Shown here one piece after another: positions 48,828-56,455 of a stretch of 64,000 bases of DNA. Within the stretch, counting starts at the first letter, position 1. Every line of letters starts with the position of its first letter. The translations under genes and the position numbers were made by a program. The notes beneath the pieces are model-generated. The model worked only from the letters and a program-made list of their open reading frames with translations. It had not been told where the DNA came from and did no database searches. The DNA lies in the IMG/VR virus record IMGVR_UViG_3300047392_000164, positions 1-64,000 of that record. One strand, written 5' to 3'. Origin of the DNA: a virus.

Positions 48828-49343
48828 ATGAACTTAGTACAACACCTCAAATCTAGACATCTAGACTTAGACTTACATCGGCCAGTCGTTGACGACACCG
48901 AAGGTGTAGCTACATTTTATCTCTACAATCTCTCCGGTCAATTGGTAGGTTACCAGCAATATCGACCGCTTGGAGAAAAGAAACCCCAAAACAATCCCAA
49001 AGAAGGTAAGTACTTTACGTATCGTAAGCAGCCAACACTTGCTGTGTGGGGTGTTGAAAGTTTAAAGTATCCCGGAAGTGTCTTCGTCTGTGAAGGCGTA
49101 TTTGATGCATGTCGTCTTACAGAAAAAGGTTGTGCAGCAATAGCAGTTCTATCTAATAACACAGGATGGGACTTAAGGAACTGGCTTAGCATGTTGAATC
49201 GTCGAGTTGTTGCAGTATGTGATAACGATGATGCAGGTCGTAAGCTAGCAAAGTTTGGACATGAAGCAGTCTTTACATACGAGAAAGACCTTGGTGATTC
49301 AAGTGAAGATTATGTGAACTCATTGGTACTACATTATGCTTAA
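48828..49343 (+). CDS. Stand-alone TOPRIM-domain protein
   Basis: A 171-residue protein with a TOPRIM fold: VFVCEGVFDA (E89), then VVAVCDNDDAGRKLAKFGH (D132-x-D134). The N-terminal part (EGVATFYLYNLSGQLVGYQQYRP) resembles the region before TOPRIM in DnaG-like phage primases, but there is no zinc finger or RNA-polymerase core. It could be a primase fragment or accessory, or bind another nuclease/primase. No full gp61 is seen in the window. Confidence 0.75.
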   Translation: MNLVQHLKSRHLDLDLHRPVVDDTEGVATFYLYNLSGQLVGYQQYRPLGEKKPQNNPKEGKYFTYRKQPTLAVWGVESLKYPGSVFVCEGVFDACRLTEKGCAAIAVLSNNTGWDLRNWLSMLNRRVVAVCDNDDAGRKLAKFGHEAVFTYEKDLGDSSEDYVNSLVLHYA

Positions 49344-49536
49344 GGTAATAGGAAAAGAAGAAACATTCAAGGTTCTTACACTTGCGGAAGCAATGAACCT
49401 TGCAAAGAACATGAATGAATTCGTCACAATCAAAGGTGATGACTTTGAAATCGTAGGTATGTTTGGTGTAGACTCCATCAAGAATGGTGTATGTCCAGAC
49501 GGTATAGATTATGAATGGAAGAAGCGTCGACTATGA
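49336..49536 (+). CDS. Small protein of unknown function
   Basis: A 66-residue product (MLKVIGKEETFKVLTLAEAMNLAKNMNEFVTIKGDDFEIVGMFGVDSI) that looks like a small alpha/beta barrel domain. It overlaps both neighbours by a few bases. Not recognised. Confidence 0.65.
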   Translation: MLKVIGKEETFKVLTLAEAMNLAKNMNEFVTIKGDDFEIVGMFGVDSIKNGVCPDGIDYEWKKRRL

Positions 49537-50207
49537 GCGAATTTACTCTTGGTGAGAAAACAAAGATTCTCAAATTAAAATCTGACATAGCGTCTTACTA
49601 TGATTTAACAATGAAGAAGCTTGGAAATCAAATGTTGACGTCCATGTTCTTTAATGATTGTATTATCACTGGTGGTTGTATTAGTGCGCTTTGGCATGGT
49701 GAGAAAGTTAATGATATTGATCTATATGCTAAAGATCTTAAAAGCATGAAGAAGATCAAAGATATGCTAACTGATCCTAGCAATAACACTATTGTTAAGA
49801 AGGGAACTGCATATGAACTTGACACAGACGATGGTCCTACTCTTGCTGGTAAAGCTTTAATCACAAACAATGCAGTTACACTTGCAAATGATGTACAGTT
49901 TGTATATCTCGGTGTTGCTGAAGAGTGTCGTAAAAAGTTTGACTTCATTCACTGTATGCCTTGGTATGATCTACGAACTCAAAAGCTGTATATCTCACAA
50001 GCTCAAGTTGCATCTATTAGAACTAAAACTTTAATACCAAATAATACAGGCGAGAAGATTAAAGAACGCCGAATTAAAAAGTATACAGACAAAGGTTGGA
50101 ATGATACCTTTACTGTGAAACCTGTAGTGTTTAGCTGGAGTGAGCAGAATGCTGTAGGAATCATTGCACAAGAGCTTGGAGAATATACTCCAGTGGTGTA
50201 CAAATAA
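49533..50207 (+). CDS. Nucleotidyltransferase-fold protein (pol beta superfamily)
   Basis: The 224-residue protein contains ITGGCISALWHGEKVNDIDLY (G47-G48-x-x-S51 ... D61-x-D63), the active-site signature of the DNA polymerase beta/CCA-adding superfamily. A basic region (TGEKIKERRIKKYTDKGW) lies downstream. Possible roles include tRNA 3'-end addition or toxin-like nucleotidyl transfer; the sequence does not decide. ATG 49533 overlaps the preceding stop. Confidence 0.7.
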   Translation: MSEFTLGEKTKILKLKSDIASYYDLTMKKLGNQMLTSMFFNDCIITGGCISALWHGEKVNDIDLYAKDLKSMKKIKDMLTDPSNNTIVKKGTAYELDTDDGPTLAGKALITNNAVTLANDVQFVYLGVAEECRKKFDFIHCMPWYDLRTQKLYISQAQVASIRTKTLIPNNTGEKIKERRIKKYTDKGWNDTFTVKPVVFSWSEQNAVGIIAQELGEYTPVVYK

Positions 50208-50225
50208 TCGTAGATAGTGTATAAT
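50197..50225 (+). promoter_or_regulatory. Early promoter for the NAD salvage genes
   Basis: TGTACA (50197-50202), TAATCG element, 17-base spacer, TATAAT (50220-50225). The -35 lies inside the end of the preceding gene. A 60-base leader with AAGGAG follows. Confidence 0.85.
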
Positions 50226-50284
50226 TGAACCATAAATAAAGAAAAGGACTGGCAGTCAGTTCTTATGATTCTAAGGAGTTTAGA

Positions 50285-51262
50285 ATGAAATCAGGTATAT
50301 TCATCGGGCGTTTTCAACCCGCCCACCAAGGCCACATCCACGCAATTGGAATCGCAGCATCCCAAGTAGACAAGCTCTACATCATAATCGGCTCAGCAAA
50401 TGCATGCCGATCAATTAAAAATCCATGGACATATCAAGAACGTGTTGATCGTCTGCGTGCTAAGTTGCATTCAGCTCGTGTCACCAATGTTGAATTCGTT
50501 CCATTGAATGATTACCCCTACAACAATACGCAATGGATTGCCGATGTTCGTGCAACGGCAGAACACCATGACATGGGTGTACCTACTCTGTTTGGACACA
50601 TGAAAGAAGGCAACGACTATCTTGGCTGGTTCCCAGATTGGAAGTTTCGCGATATCGAAGCTCAATATCAAATCCACGCAACATCAATTCGTAAACGTAT
50701 GTTTGAATTGAATGATCCCGACATGCCAAAGACTGTGCATGACGACTACAAATACTATCAAAAAGAAACGGCTACCTTTGCAAACTATCCCTTCCCAGAA
50801 ACTCTCAACTTCAACTGCGCAGATGCAGTTATTGAATGCCAAGGACATGTGCTCCTCATCCGACGTAAGTATGCGCCTGGGGCAGGAGCTTGGGCACTTC
50901 CAGGTGGGTTCAAAAACAGGGACGAAACATTTCTCGATTGCGCAGTACGAGAACTGCAAGAGGAAACCAACGTGCGAGTGCCTGAAAAAGTTCTTCGTGG
51001 ATCTATCGTAAAGACTCAACTTTTCGATTCTCCAAAACGTTCTTTTGGAATTCCACGTAACACTCTTGCTGTATACTTCCGCGTTAACCCTAACCCAGAT
51101 GGAAGTCTTCCACGTGCCAATGGCGCCGACGATGCAGCAGAATGCCAATGGTTTCCCTTGACAAAGGTATTGAATACTTTAGAACTATATGATGACCACG
51201 CTGCCATCATCTCAACAGTAACAGGCGTAGTACCTATGCCAGCATTTATCGGTGTACGATAA
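50285..51262 (+). CDS. nadM: Bifunctional NMN adenylyltransferase / Nudix hydrolase
   Basis: The 325-residue protein has two domains. Residues 1-165: FIGRFQPAHQGHIHAI with H14-Q-G-H17, and ATSIRKRMF (ISxxxxR) form an NMN adenylyltransferase. Residues about 180-325: a Nudix domain with GGFKNRDETFLDCAVRELQEETN split over the Nudix box (G5-E7-REUxEE). It makes NAD+ from NMN and ATP, and the Nudix part probably hydrolyses ADP-ribose or NAD derivatives. With the next gene it forms a two-step nicotinamide-to-NAD+ route. Confidence 0.93.
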   Translation: MKSGIFIGRFQPAHQGHIHAIGIAASQVDKLYIIIGSANACRSIKNPWTYQERVDRLRAKLHSARVTNVEFVPLNDYPYNNTQWIADVRATAEHHDMGVPTLFGHMKEGNDYLGWFPDWKFRDIEAQYQIHATSIRKRMFELNDPDMPKTVHDDYKYYQKETATFANYPFPETLNFNCADAVIECQGHVLLIRRKYAPGAGAWALPGGFKNRDETFLDCAVRELQEETNVRVPEKVLRGSIVKTQLFDSPKRSFGIPRNTLAVYFRVNPNPDGSLPRANGADDAAECQWFPLTKVLNTLELYDDHAAIISTVTGVVPMPAFIGVR

Positions 51263-51281
51263 TTCGCAAATAAGGTATAAT
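51253..51281 (+). promoter_or_regulatory. Early promoter for the nicotinamide phosphoribosyltransferase
   Basis: TGTACG (51253-51258), AATTCG (51261-51266), 17-base spacer, TATAAT (51276-51281), then a leader with AAGGAG. It overlaps the stop of the preceding gene. Confidence 0.85.
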
Positions 51282-51310
51282 TAATCATCAACAACGATAA
51301 GGAGCTTATC

Positions 51311-52708
51311 ATGAAACTTTCTAAAAACATCCTCTTGAACACTGATAGTTACAAAACTTCTATGTTCAAACAATATCCTGCCGGCACGACCGGTGTCTAT
51401 TCATACATCGAATCTCGTGGTGGTCGCTATGATTCCACTGTGATGTTCGGTCTTCAAGCGTTCATTAAGGAATACCTCCTTGACCCAATCACTCAAGCCG
51501 ACATTGATATTGCAGATGAAATACTTACTGCTCATGGAGAGCCCTTCAACCGAGAAGGATGGGAGTACATTCTACGCGTGCACAACGGCTACCTTCCAGT
51601 CGTTATCCGCGCTGTACCTGAAGGCACTGTGGTTCCTGTCAAAAATGTACTTGCGACAATTGAAAATACGGATCCAGCATGCTTTTGGCTGACAACCTAT
51701 TTAGAAACCGCATTGCTTCGTGCAGTATGGTATCCTACAACTGTAGCAACACAATCTTACACAATCAAGAAAGTTATTCTTGACTACTTGGAGCGAACTG
51801 GTGACCCTGCAACTATTGATTTTAAGCTTCACGACTTTGGTGCTCGCGGTGTGTCTAGCATGGAGTCTGCTGGGATTGGTGGAGCCGCTCACCTCGTCAA
51901 CTTTATGGGTACAGATACTATCACGGGTGTTTTATATGCTCGTGAGTATTACAACGCTGGCATTGCTGGTTTTTCTATCCCAGCAGCCGAACACAGCACT
52001 ATCACTTCTTGGGGCCGCGATAGCGAAGTAAAAGCTTATGAAAATATGCTCACTCAGTTTGCAAAGCCTGGTGCCATTCTTGCTATTGTTTCTGATTCTT
52101 ACGATATCTTTAATGCTGTCAGTAATTTGTGGGGCACCGAGCTTCGTGATCGAGTCATTGAATCTGGCGCAACTGTGGTTATTCGTCCTGATAGTGGGGA
52201 TCCTGTCGAAATCAACCGTAAGCTGATTGAGATCCTTGGTCAAAAGTTTGGTTTCACTGTGAATGCTAAAGGCTTCAAGGTTCTCAACAATGTACGACTC
52301 ATCCAAGGTGATGGTGTCAACGAATTGAGTATCCGTAGCATCCTCGGTGCCTTCATGGCGATGGGTTGGTCTGCTGATAACATTGCCTTTGGCATGGGTG
52401 GTGCACTGCTCCAACAAGTTGATCGTGATACTCAGAAGTTTGCCATGAAGTGTTCTGCTGCTCAAATCAATGGTGAATGGATTGACGTACAGAAAGATCC
52501 TGTCACTGATAGCGGTAAGAAATCTAAAGCGGGCCGTGTAACATTGTGGCAGTCAGGTGGAGAGTTTGCTTCTGGTGTAACACCACCTGCTGGTTGGACC
52601 GATAAAGGTTTCGGCGGATGGGTTGAAGCAATGCAAACTGTCTTCCGTGATGGTCAAATCATCCGTGAATACGACTTCGCTGAAGTTCGTGCTAACGCAG
52701 CAAAGTAA
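51311..52708 (+). CDS. nadV: Nicotinamide phosphoribosyltransferase
   Basis: The 465-residue protein is a NAMPT/NadV: NTDSYKTSMFKQYPAGTTGVYSYIESRGG, FKLHDFGARGVSS, a loop GFSIPAAEHSTITSWG with the phosphoribosyl-binding/active-site His region, VIRPDSGDPVE, and DGVNELSIRSIL. It converts nicotinamide and PRPP to NMN, which the preceding enzyme turns into NAD+. It has its own promoter and strong terminators, so the two genes can be tuned separately. Confidence 0.95.
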   Translation: MKLSKNILLNTDSYKTSMFKQYPAGTTGVYSYIESRGGRYDSTVMFGLQAFIKEYLLDPITQADIDIADEILTAHGEPFNREGWEYILRVHNGYLPVVIRAVPEGTVVPVKNVLATIENTDPACFWLTTYLETALLRAVWYPTTVATQSYTIKKVILDYLERTGDPATIDFKLHDFGARGVSSMESAGIGGAAHLVNFMGTDTITGVLYAREYYNAGIAGFSIPAAEHSTITSWGRDSEVKAYENMLTQFAKPGAILAIVSDSYDIFNAVSNLWGTELRDRVIESGATVVIRPDSGDPVEINRKLIEILGQKFGFTVNAKGFKVLNNVRLIQGDGVNELSIRSILGAFMAMGWSADNIAFGMGGALLQQVDRDTQKFAMKCSAAQINGEWIDVQKDPVTDSGKKSKAGRVTLWQSGGEFASGVTPPAGWTDKGFGGWVEAMQTVFRDGQIIREYDFAEVRANAAK

Positions 52709-52749
52709 TACTTCGGTATTCAAAAAGAAAGCGCCTTCGGGCGCTTTTT
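52707..52749 (+). terminator. Tandem TTCG-loop terminators
   Basis: First AATAC-TTCG-GTATT (52707-52720), overlapping the stop codon; then AAAGCGCC-TTCG-GGCGCTTT (52728-52747) with a T run to 52749. The second is a strong rho-independent terminator. Confidence 0.92.
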
Positions 52750-52752
52750 CTG

Positions 52753-52781
52753 TTTACAACAATTCGTACTTTTGATATAAT
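52753..52781 (+). promoter_or_regulatory. Early promoter giving a leaderless start at 52788
   Basis: TTTACA (52753-52758), AATTCG (52761-52766), 17-base spacer, TATAAT (52776-52781). ATG is exactly seven bases after the -10; no Shine-Dalgarno is present. Confidence 0.85.
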
Positions 52782-52787
52782 AGCTCT

Positions 52788-53054
52788 ATGGGAACACAGA
52801 CAGACTACTTCAATCGCATTGGCTACAAGCATACATACGATCTTGGTGATCGTGTTGAAGGCAAGTGGAATAAGATTCCATTCGTTGGCAGTGTAGGTAA
52901 CGATAGACTTGTAAATGAAGATGATGGTCCTGAAATCACAATTCATTTAGATCTACCTATCATGTATAAAGGTACGATTCACCGCATCATCATTGTAAAA
53001 CACAAAGACATCAAACGCAGAAAAGAATACGTCTACCCTAAGGACAAGAAATGA
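52788..53054 (+). CDS. Small protein of unknown function, leaderless
   Basis: An 88-residue strand-rich protein (YDLGDRVEGKWNKIPFVGSVGNDRLV, DGPEITIHLDLPIMYKGTIHRIIIV) that could be a small beta barrel. It is the first gene of the RNA-ligase transcript and overlaps the ligase start by four bases. Its start codon coincides with the predicted transcription start. Not recognised. Confidence 0.65.
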   Translation: MGTQTDYFNRIGYKHTYDLGDRVEGKWNKIPFVGSVGNDRLVNEDDGPEITIHLDLPIMYKGTIHRIIIVKHKDIKRRKEYVYPKDKK

Positions 53055-53944
53055 ACAAAGAAGACTTGAAACAATTCGTAACAGATAACCCTCACTTGGT
53101 TTCAATGAAGCCATGCGGTGAAGGCATGTTCGTACTTAAGTATAAGAAGCGTGTTTTCTTTGACAACCTTTGGAACGACTTCTTAGAAGAATGTCGTGGT
53201 ACGATTGTTGATGCAGACTTTAACGTTGTATCTCGTCCATTCACTAAGATCTATAACTATGGTGTTGAAGAAAAAGCTCCAAAATTAGACAAGGACACTA
53301 AGGTAACTGCTTTCCGTAAGGTTAATGGTTTCATGTGTGCTATGACTTATTGTAATGGCAAGCTATTAGTGTCAACTACAGGTAGCACTGACAGTCCATA
53401 CGTTGCTATGGCTGAAGAACTTATGGGTGAAAATCGTTATAAGTTTGAAGACCATTGTGAGTTCTATCGTGACTTTACTTGGATGTTTGAGTGCGTTCAT
53501 CGTGACGACCCTCACATCATTCCTGAAAAAGAAGGACTGTATCTATTAGGGTGGCGCAAGAAGGAATGGGGTTCCCAAGTGGAATGCGAACCATTTGCGT
53601 TGGGCACACATACACAAGTTTTGGGCACACATCATATTGAAAGCACAACTACCAGTATGACACGTTTAGAACAAATGGCAAAAGAATGTAAGCATGAAGG
53701 TTATGTATTCTACACAGATGATGGTTTGTCCGCAAAGATTAAGAGTCCATATTACCTAACAAGTAAGTGGGTTGCTCGTAATCCTCGTACTGATAAAATC
53801 ATGAATTTGCAAGCTGACATTAAACAACATATCGATGAAGAATACTATCCATTGATTGATGCTATCCGTGAAAACATTGTGGAATACACAGCGTTGGATG
53901 AGCAAGGTCGATTGGCTTGGGTTCGTAACTTCTTGGACAAATGA
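53051..53944 (+). CDS. RNA ligase (Rnl1-like)
   Basis: The 297-residue protein has covalent nucleotidyltransferase motifs: FRKVNGFMCAM with K90-V-N-G93 as motif I (Asp of KxDG replaced by Asn, as in some RNA ligases), WMFECVHRDDPHII (IIIa), HEGYVFYTDDGLSAKIKSPYYLTSKW (IV-V). An upstream ECRGTIVDADFNVVSRPFTKIYNYGE-type segment is typical of RNA-ligase domains. It seals RNA nicks; next genes supply phosphatase-like and kinase activities. Confidence 0.88.
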   Translation: MNKEDLKQFVTDNPHLVSMKPCGEGMFVLKYKKRVFFDNLWNDFLEECRGTIVDADFNVVSRPFTKIYNYGVEEKAPKLDKDTKVTAFRKVNGFMCAMTYCNGKLLVSTTGSTDSPYVAMAEELMGENRYKFEDHCEFYRDFTWMFECVHRDDPHIIPEKEGLYLLGWRKKEWGSQVECEPFALGTHTQVLGTHHIESTTTSMTRLEQMAKECKHEGYVFYTDDGLSAKIKSPYYLTSKWVARNPRTDKIMNLQADIKQHIDEEYYPLIDAIRENIVEYTALDEQGRLAWVRNFLDK

Positions 53945-54168
53945 TGCACTTTAGCAATACCAATAACCCTATTGATTTTCCTAAGGATGATTTAGTGTAT
54001 CGTCTACGTAAGCGAGCAGAAATTCGTAGACAGATTCCTACTCGTAAGAGTGTCCAAGAAGGAACCCGCGATCGTATGGCAGATCTTCTTGATGAAGCTG
54101 CTGATGAAATTAACAGATTAGAACAAATGATTGCAGATTTAGTTGCTGCAAGATTGGAAAACATATGA
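53941..54168 (+). CDS. Small helical protein of unknown function
   Basis: A 75-residue charged helical protein (VYRLRKRAEIRRQIPTRKSVQEGTRDRMADLLDEAADEINRLEQMIADLVAARLENI). Arg/Asp-rich, with a C-terminal coiled coil. It sits between the RNA ligase and a metallophosphoesterase with four-base overlaps at both ends. Possibly an adaptor; not recognised. Confidence 0.65.
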   Translation: MMHFSNTNNPIDFPKDDLVYRLRKRAEIRRQIPTRKSVQEGTRDRMADLLDEAADEINRLEQMIADLVAARLENI

Positions 54169-54719
54169 CAGATTTTGTAACAAGTGACATTCACTTTGGT
54201 CATGCAAACATTATGAAATTTTGCCCTGAATCACGTGCGTTTAATAACGATGTGAGTAAGATGCATGAAGCTATTATCAAAAACTGGAATGCAGTCATTA
54301 CACCTCAAGATCACACTTACATCTTAGGTGATGTAGCATTCTGTAACTGGCAAGACGCAGTTAAGTTGTTGAATCGTTTAAATGGAACTAAGACTTTAGT
54401 CATTGGTAACCATGACAAGAAGTTGATGAATTCACAAGAATTCCGTGATTGTTTTGTTAGTTGTCAAGACTATATATCTATCACTGTAGATAAAACAAAA
54501 GTTGTGATGTTCCATTATCCTATTGCTGAATGGGATCAAATGCATCGTGGTGCTGTACATTTGTACGGTCACTTGCATGGTGGCGTCAGCGGCATGGAAA
54601 AGTATCGTTGTATGGATGTAGGTATGGACACTAACTACTGCCGTCCTTACAGATTGAGCGATGCAATTGCAAAGTGTTTAAAAGGTGACATCAAAGGTCA
54701 CCACCAAACTGGAGTTTAA
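54165..54719 (+). CDS. Calcineurin-like metallophosphoesterase
   Basis: The 184-residue protein has the complete motif series: TSDIHFGH (D8, H10), LGDVAFC, VIGNHDKK, VVMFHYP, YGHLHGG. Compact single-domain members act on nucleotide or phosphoprotein esters. It lies between the RNA ligase and a polynucleotide-kinase-like gene, so a 2',3'-phosphatase role in RNA repair is plausible but inferred. Confidence 0.88.
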   Translation: MTDFVTSDIHFGHANIMKFCPESRAFNNDVSKMHEAIIKNWNAVITPQDHTYILGDVAFCNWQDAVKLLNRLNGTKTLVIGNHDKKLMNSQEFRDCFVSCQDYISITVDKTKVVMFHYPIAEWDQMHRGAVHLYGHLHGGVSGMEKYRCMDVGMDTNYCRPYRLSDAIAKCLKGDIKGHHQTGV

Positions 54720-55184
54720 ATGAAAACAGCATACATTTTAGTTGGAGTGCCAGGATCTGGTAAGTCTACTTGGGTCACTAATCAAAAGTGGGCTCAAGAA
54801 TGTAGCTACATCTCTACCGATCAATGGGTAGACTTAGAAGCTGAACGCACTGGTAAGACATATAGTGAAGTGTTTGCTGATTATATGCCAAGAGCTATTA
54901 ACTTAATGATACGTAAATTAGATCTTGCTAAAGACGCTGATATGAATATCATCTGGGATCAAACTTCAACTACTATTGCTTCACGTAAGAAGAAGTTGAA
55001 GTTCCTACAAGGTTATCATACAGTTGTTGTAGTGTTCAAGATTCCTGAAGCTGAAGAGTTGAAGCGCCGTTTGAATTCTCGTCCAGGTAAGCACATTCCC
55101 GATGACGTTATGAAGTCAATGATTAAAGGTTTTGAAATGCCAACTGAAGAAGAAGGTTTTGATGAAATCTGGCATGCTGAATAA
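54720..55184 (+). CDS. Polynucleotide 5'-kinase domain protein
   Basis: The 154-residue P-loop protein has GVPGSGKST (9-17), STDQWVDLE, IIWDQTSTTIASRKKKLKFL and RRLNSRPGKHIPDDVMKSM, the order seen in the kinase half of T4 Pnkp (301 aa). The T4 C-terminal acylphosphatase-like 3'-phosphatase domain is absent, perhaps replaced by the metallophosphoesterase next door. It should phosphorylate 5'-OH ends before RNA ligase action. Confidence 0.85.
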   Translation: MKTAYILVGVPGSGKSTWVTNQKWAQECSYISTDQWVDLEAERTGKTYSEVFADYMPRAINLMIRKLDLAKDADMNIIWDQTSTTIASRKKKLKFLQGYHTVVVVFKIPEAEELKRRLNSRPGKHIPDDVMKSMIKGFEMPTEEEGFDEIWHAE

Positions 55185-55209
55185 AGTTAATTCGTGTTTG
55201 TGTTATAAT
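55181..55209 (+). promoter_or_regulatory. Promoter with AATTCG element but weak -35
   Basis: AATTCG (55189-55194) and TATAAT (55204-55209) in the usual spacing; the -35 position reads ATAAAG. Leader with AAGGA before ATG 55227. Supports the idea that the AATTCG element is itself recognised. Confidence 0.65.
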
Positions 55210-55226
55210 TTACTAAAGGATTAATT

Positions 55227-55454
55227 ATGAATGGAGGTAAACCTTTGGCCGCATTACTACGTGCAAAAGTGGACGCTGCTGACGAAATCAGCATTACTAA
55301 AGTGACCACTCTCAAGGAAGGCTTTATGACTATTACAGAATTCGAGAATTCACTCGGATATCATACAGTCAAAGTCTTTCCAACTGAATCATCTGCTAAA
55401 GCATATGCAGCAGGTGAACGAATCCTAAAAGTAAAATTGGAGCGTGAACTATGA
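55227..55454 (+). CDS. Small protein of unknown function
   Basis: A 75-residue mixed alpha/beta protein (LLRAKVDAADEISITKVTTLKEGFMTITEF...). AAGGA lies nine bases before the ATG. First of a run of four small overlapping genes before DsbA. Not recognised. Confidence 0.65.
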   Translation: MNGGKPLAALLRAKVDAADEISITKVTTLKEGFMTITEFENSLGYHTVKVFPTESSAKAYAAGERILKVKLEREL

Positions 55455-55657
55455 ACATAGACTTTAATGAATGTTATCAATTACAGACTGAACTTACAAA
55501 GATTGAACACCTCGATCTTTATCAGCTTACTCTTACTAAAGTTGATACTACTGATGGTGCATCTATTGTTACTAACAAAGATGAACATTACTTTACGTTT
55601 GACGAATTGAAGCAATTTGTTACTTACCTGAATAAGGCAACAAATGGCTACATCTAA
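55451..55657 (+). CDS. Small protein of unknown function
   Basis: A 68-residue acidic protein (MNIDFNECYQLQTELTKIEHLDLYQLTLTKVDTTDGASI...) overlapping the previous stop by four bases. The pattern 'LYQLTLTKVDTTDGAS' echoes 'EISITKVTTLKEGF' of its neighbour, so the two may be distant paralogues. Function unknown. Confidence 0.6.
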   Translation: MNIDFNECYQLQTELTKIEHLDLYQLTLTKVDTTDGASIVTNKDEHYFTFDELKQFVTYLNKATNGYI

Positions 55658-55964
55658 TTCCTCTATTGATTGGACAAAACTTATGAGTCAAGAAGACCAA
55701 GCATCTGTGCTCGGCACACCTGAATTTCGTGAATGGCTGGTGTCTCTGCTGGGAACGAGCACTGTAACAGTTACCTTCACTAAAAAAGATGGCAGTGAAC
55801 GAATTATGAAATGCACGCGTAATTCTGCATTCATTCCTACCGAACAACTTCCCAAAGAAGGCAGTGAGAAATCAACTACTTCTATCCCCGTCTTTGATCT
55901 TGAAGCACAAGGTTGGAGATCTTTTATTGCTACCAACATCACAAGGATTGAATACGATGTCTAA
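55644..55964 (+). CDS. DUF2693-like small barrel protein
   Basis: The 106-residue protein has VTFTKKDGSERIMKCTRN and, near the end, IPVFDLEAQGWRSFIATNITRIEYDV, a pattern seen in DUF2693-type phage proteins (T4-like hypothetical family with an SH3-like barrel). ATG 55644 lies 14 bases inside the previous gene. Role unknown. Confidence 0.7.
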   Translation: MATSNSSIDWTKLMSQEDQASVLGTPEFREWLVSLLGTSTVTVTFTKKDGSERIMKCTRNSAFIPTEQLPKEGSEKSTTSIPVFDLEAQGWRSFIATNITRIEYDV

Positions 55965-56139
55965 GCCTCTTTTGATAATTCTCATTGTCGCCCTTGCAAT
56001 CATTTTTGGACCATTCTGCACAATCTGGGGTATGAATACTCTCTTCCCAGTATTGAACATTCCTTATACATTTGACACATGGCTTGCAGTCATCCTCGTT
56101 CAACTCGCAATTCGTTCTAATATCTCTACATCAAAATGA
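55957..56139 (+). CDS. Small two-span membrane protein
   Basis: A 60-residue protein with two hydrophobic segments (residues about 5-25, LLIILIVALAIIFGPFCTIWG, and 43-53, WLAVILVQLAI). AAGGA lies 10 bases upstream; it overlaps both neighbours by four to eight bases. Probably an inner-membrane protein of unknown role. Confidence 0.65.
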   Translation: MSKPLLIILIVALAIIFGPFCTIWGMNTLFPVLNIPYTFDTWLAVILVQLAIRSNISTSK

Positions 56140-56396
56140 CACAAATCTCATCCCCTGCTGATCGCGCTAAGATCAAGAAAATGCTTGAAGAAGTTTCCAA
56201 CTCGATGACACGTATCGCTGCAGAACGTGATTTGATTAAGGAAACCATCACAGAAGTTTCAAAGGAGTTTGAACTTCCTAAGAAGTATCTCAACAAGATG
56301 GCTCGTACATACTACAAGCAAAACTTTCACGTTGAACAGGCAGATCATGAGGAATTTGAAAGCCTCTACACCACGATCTTGCAAAGTAATCCTTAA
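56136..56396 (+). CDS. dsbA: DsbA double-stranded DNA-binding protein
   Basis: The 86-residue protein matches the T4 DsbA pattern (89 aa): an N-terminal helix, ERDLIKETITEVSKEFELPKKYLNKMARTYYKQNFHVEQADHEEFESLY, comparable to T4 KDELGVDGKMFNRLLALYHKDN. DsbA binds near late promoters in T4. Position among recombination/replication genes before rnh agrees with T4 order. Confidence 0.8.
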   Translation: MTQISSPADRAKIKKMLEEVSNSMTRIAAERDLIKETITEVSKEFELPKKYLNKMARTYYKQNFHVEQADHEEFESLYTTILQSNP

Positions 56397-56404
56397 GTTT
56401 ACAG

Positions 56405-56433
56405 TGTACAATAATTCGTGTTTGGTATATAAT
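56405..56433 (+). promoter_or_regulatory. Early promoter, near-perfect consensus
   Basis: TGTACA (56405-56410), AATTCG (56413-56418), 17-base spacer, TATAAT (56428-56433), with GTAT/ATAC dyad around the -10. A leader with GGAG leads to ATG 56456. Confidence 0.9.
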
Positions 56434-56455
56434 ACAGATATGAATTGGAGAACAC

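Noticed and set aside
50231-50238. CATAAATA in the leader of the NAD gene as a late promoter
   Set aside because: One mismatch to the consensus and already inside a transcript from a strong early promoter; weak evidence.
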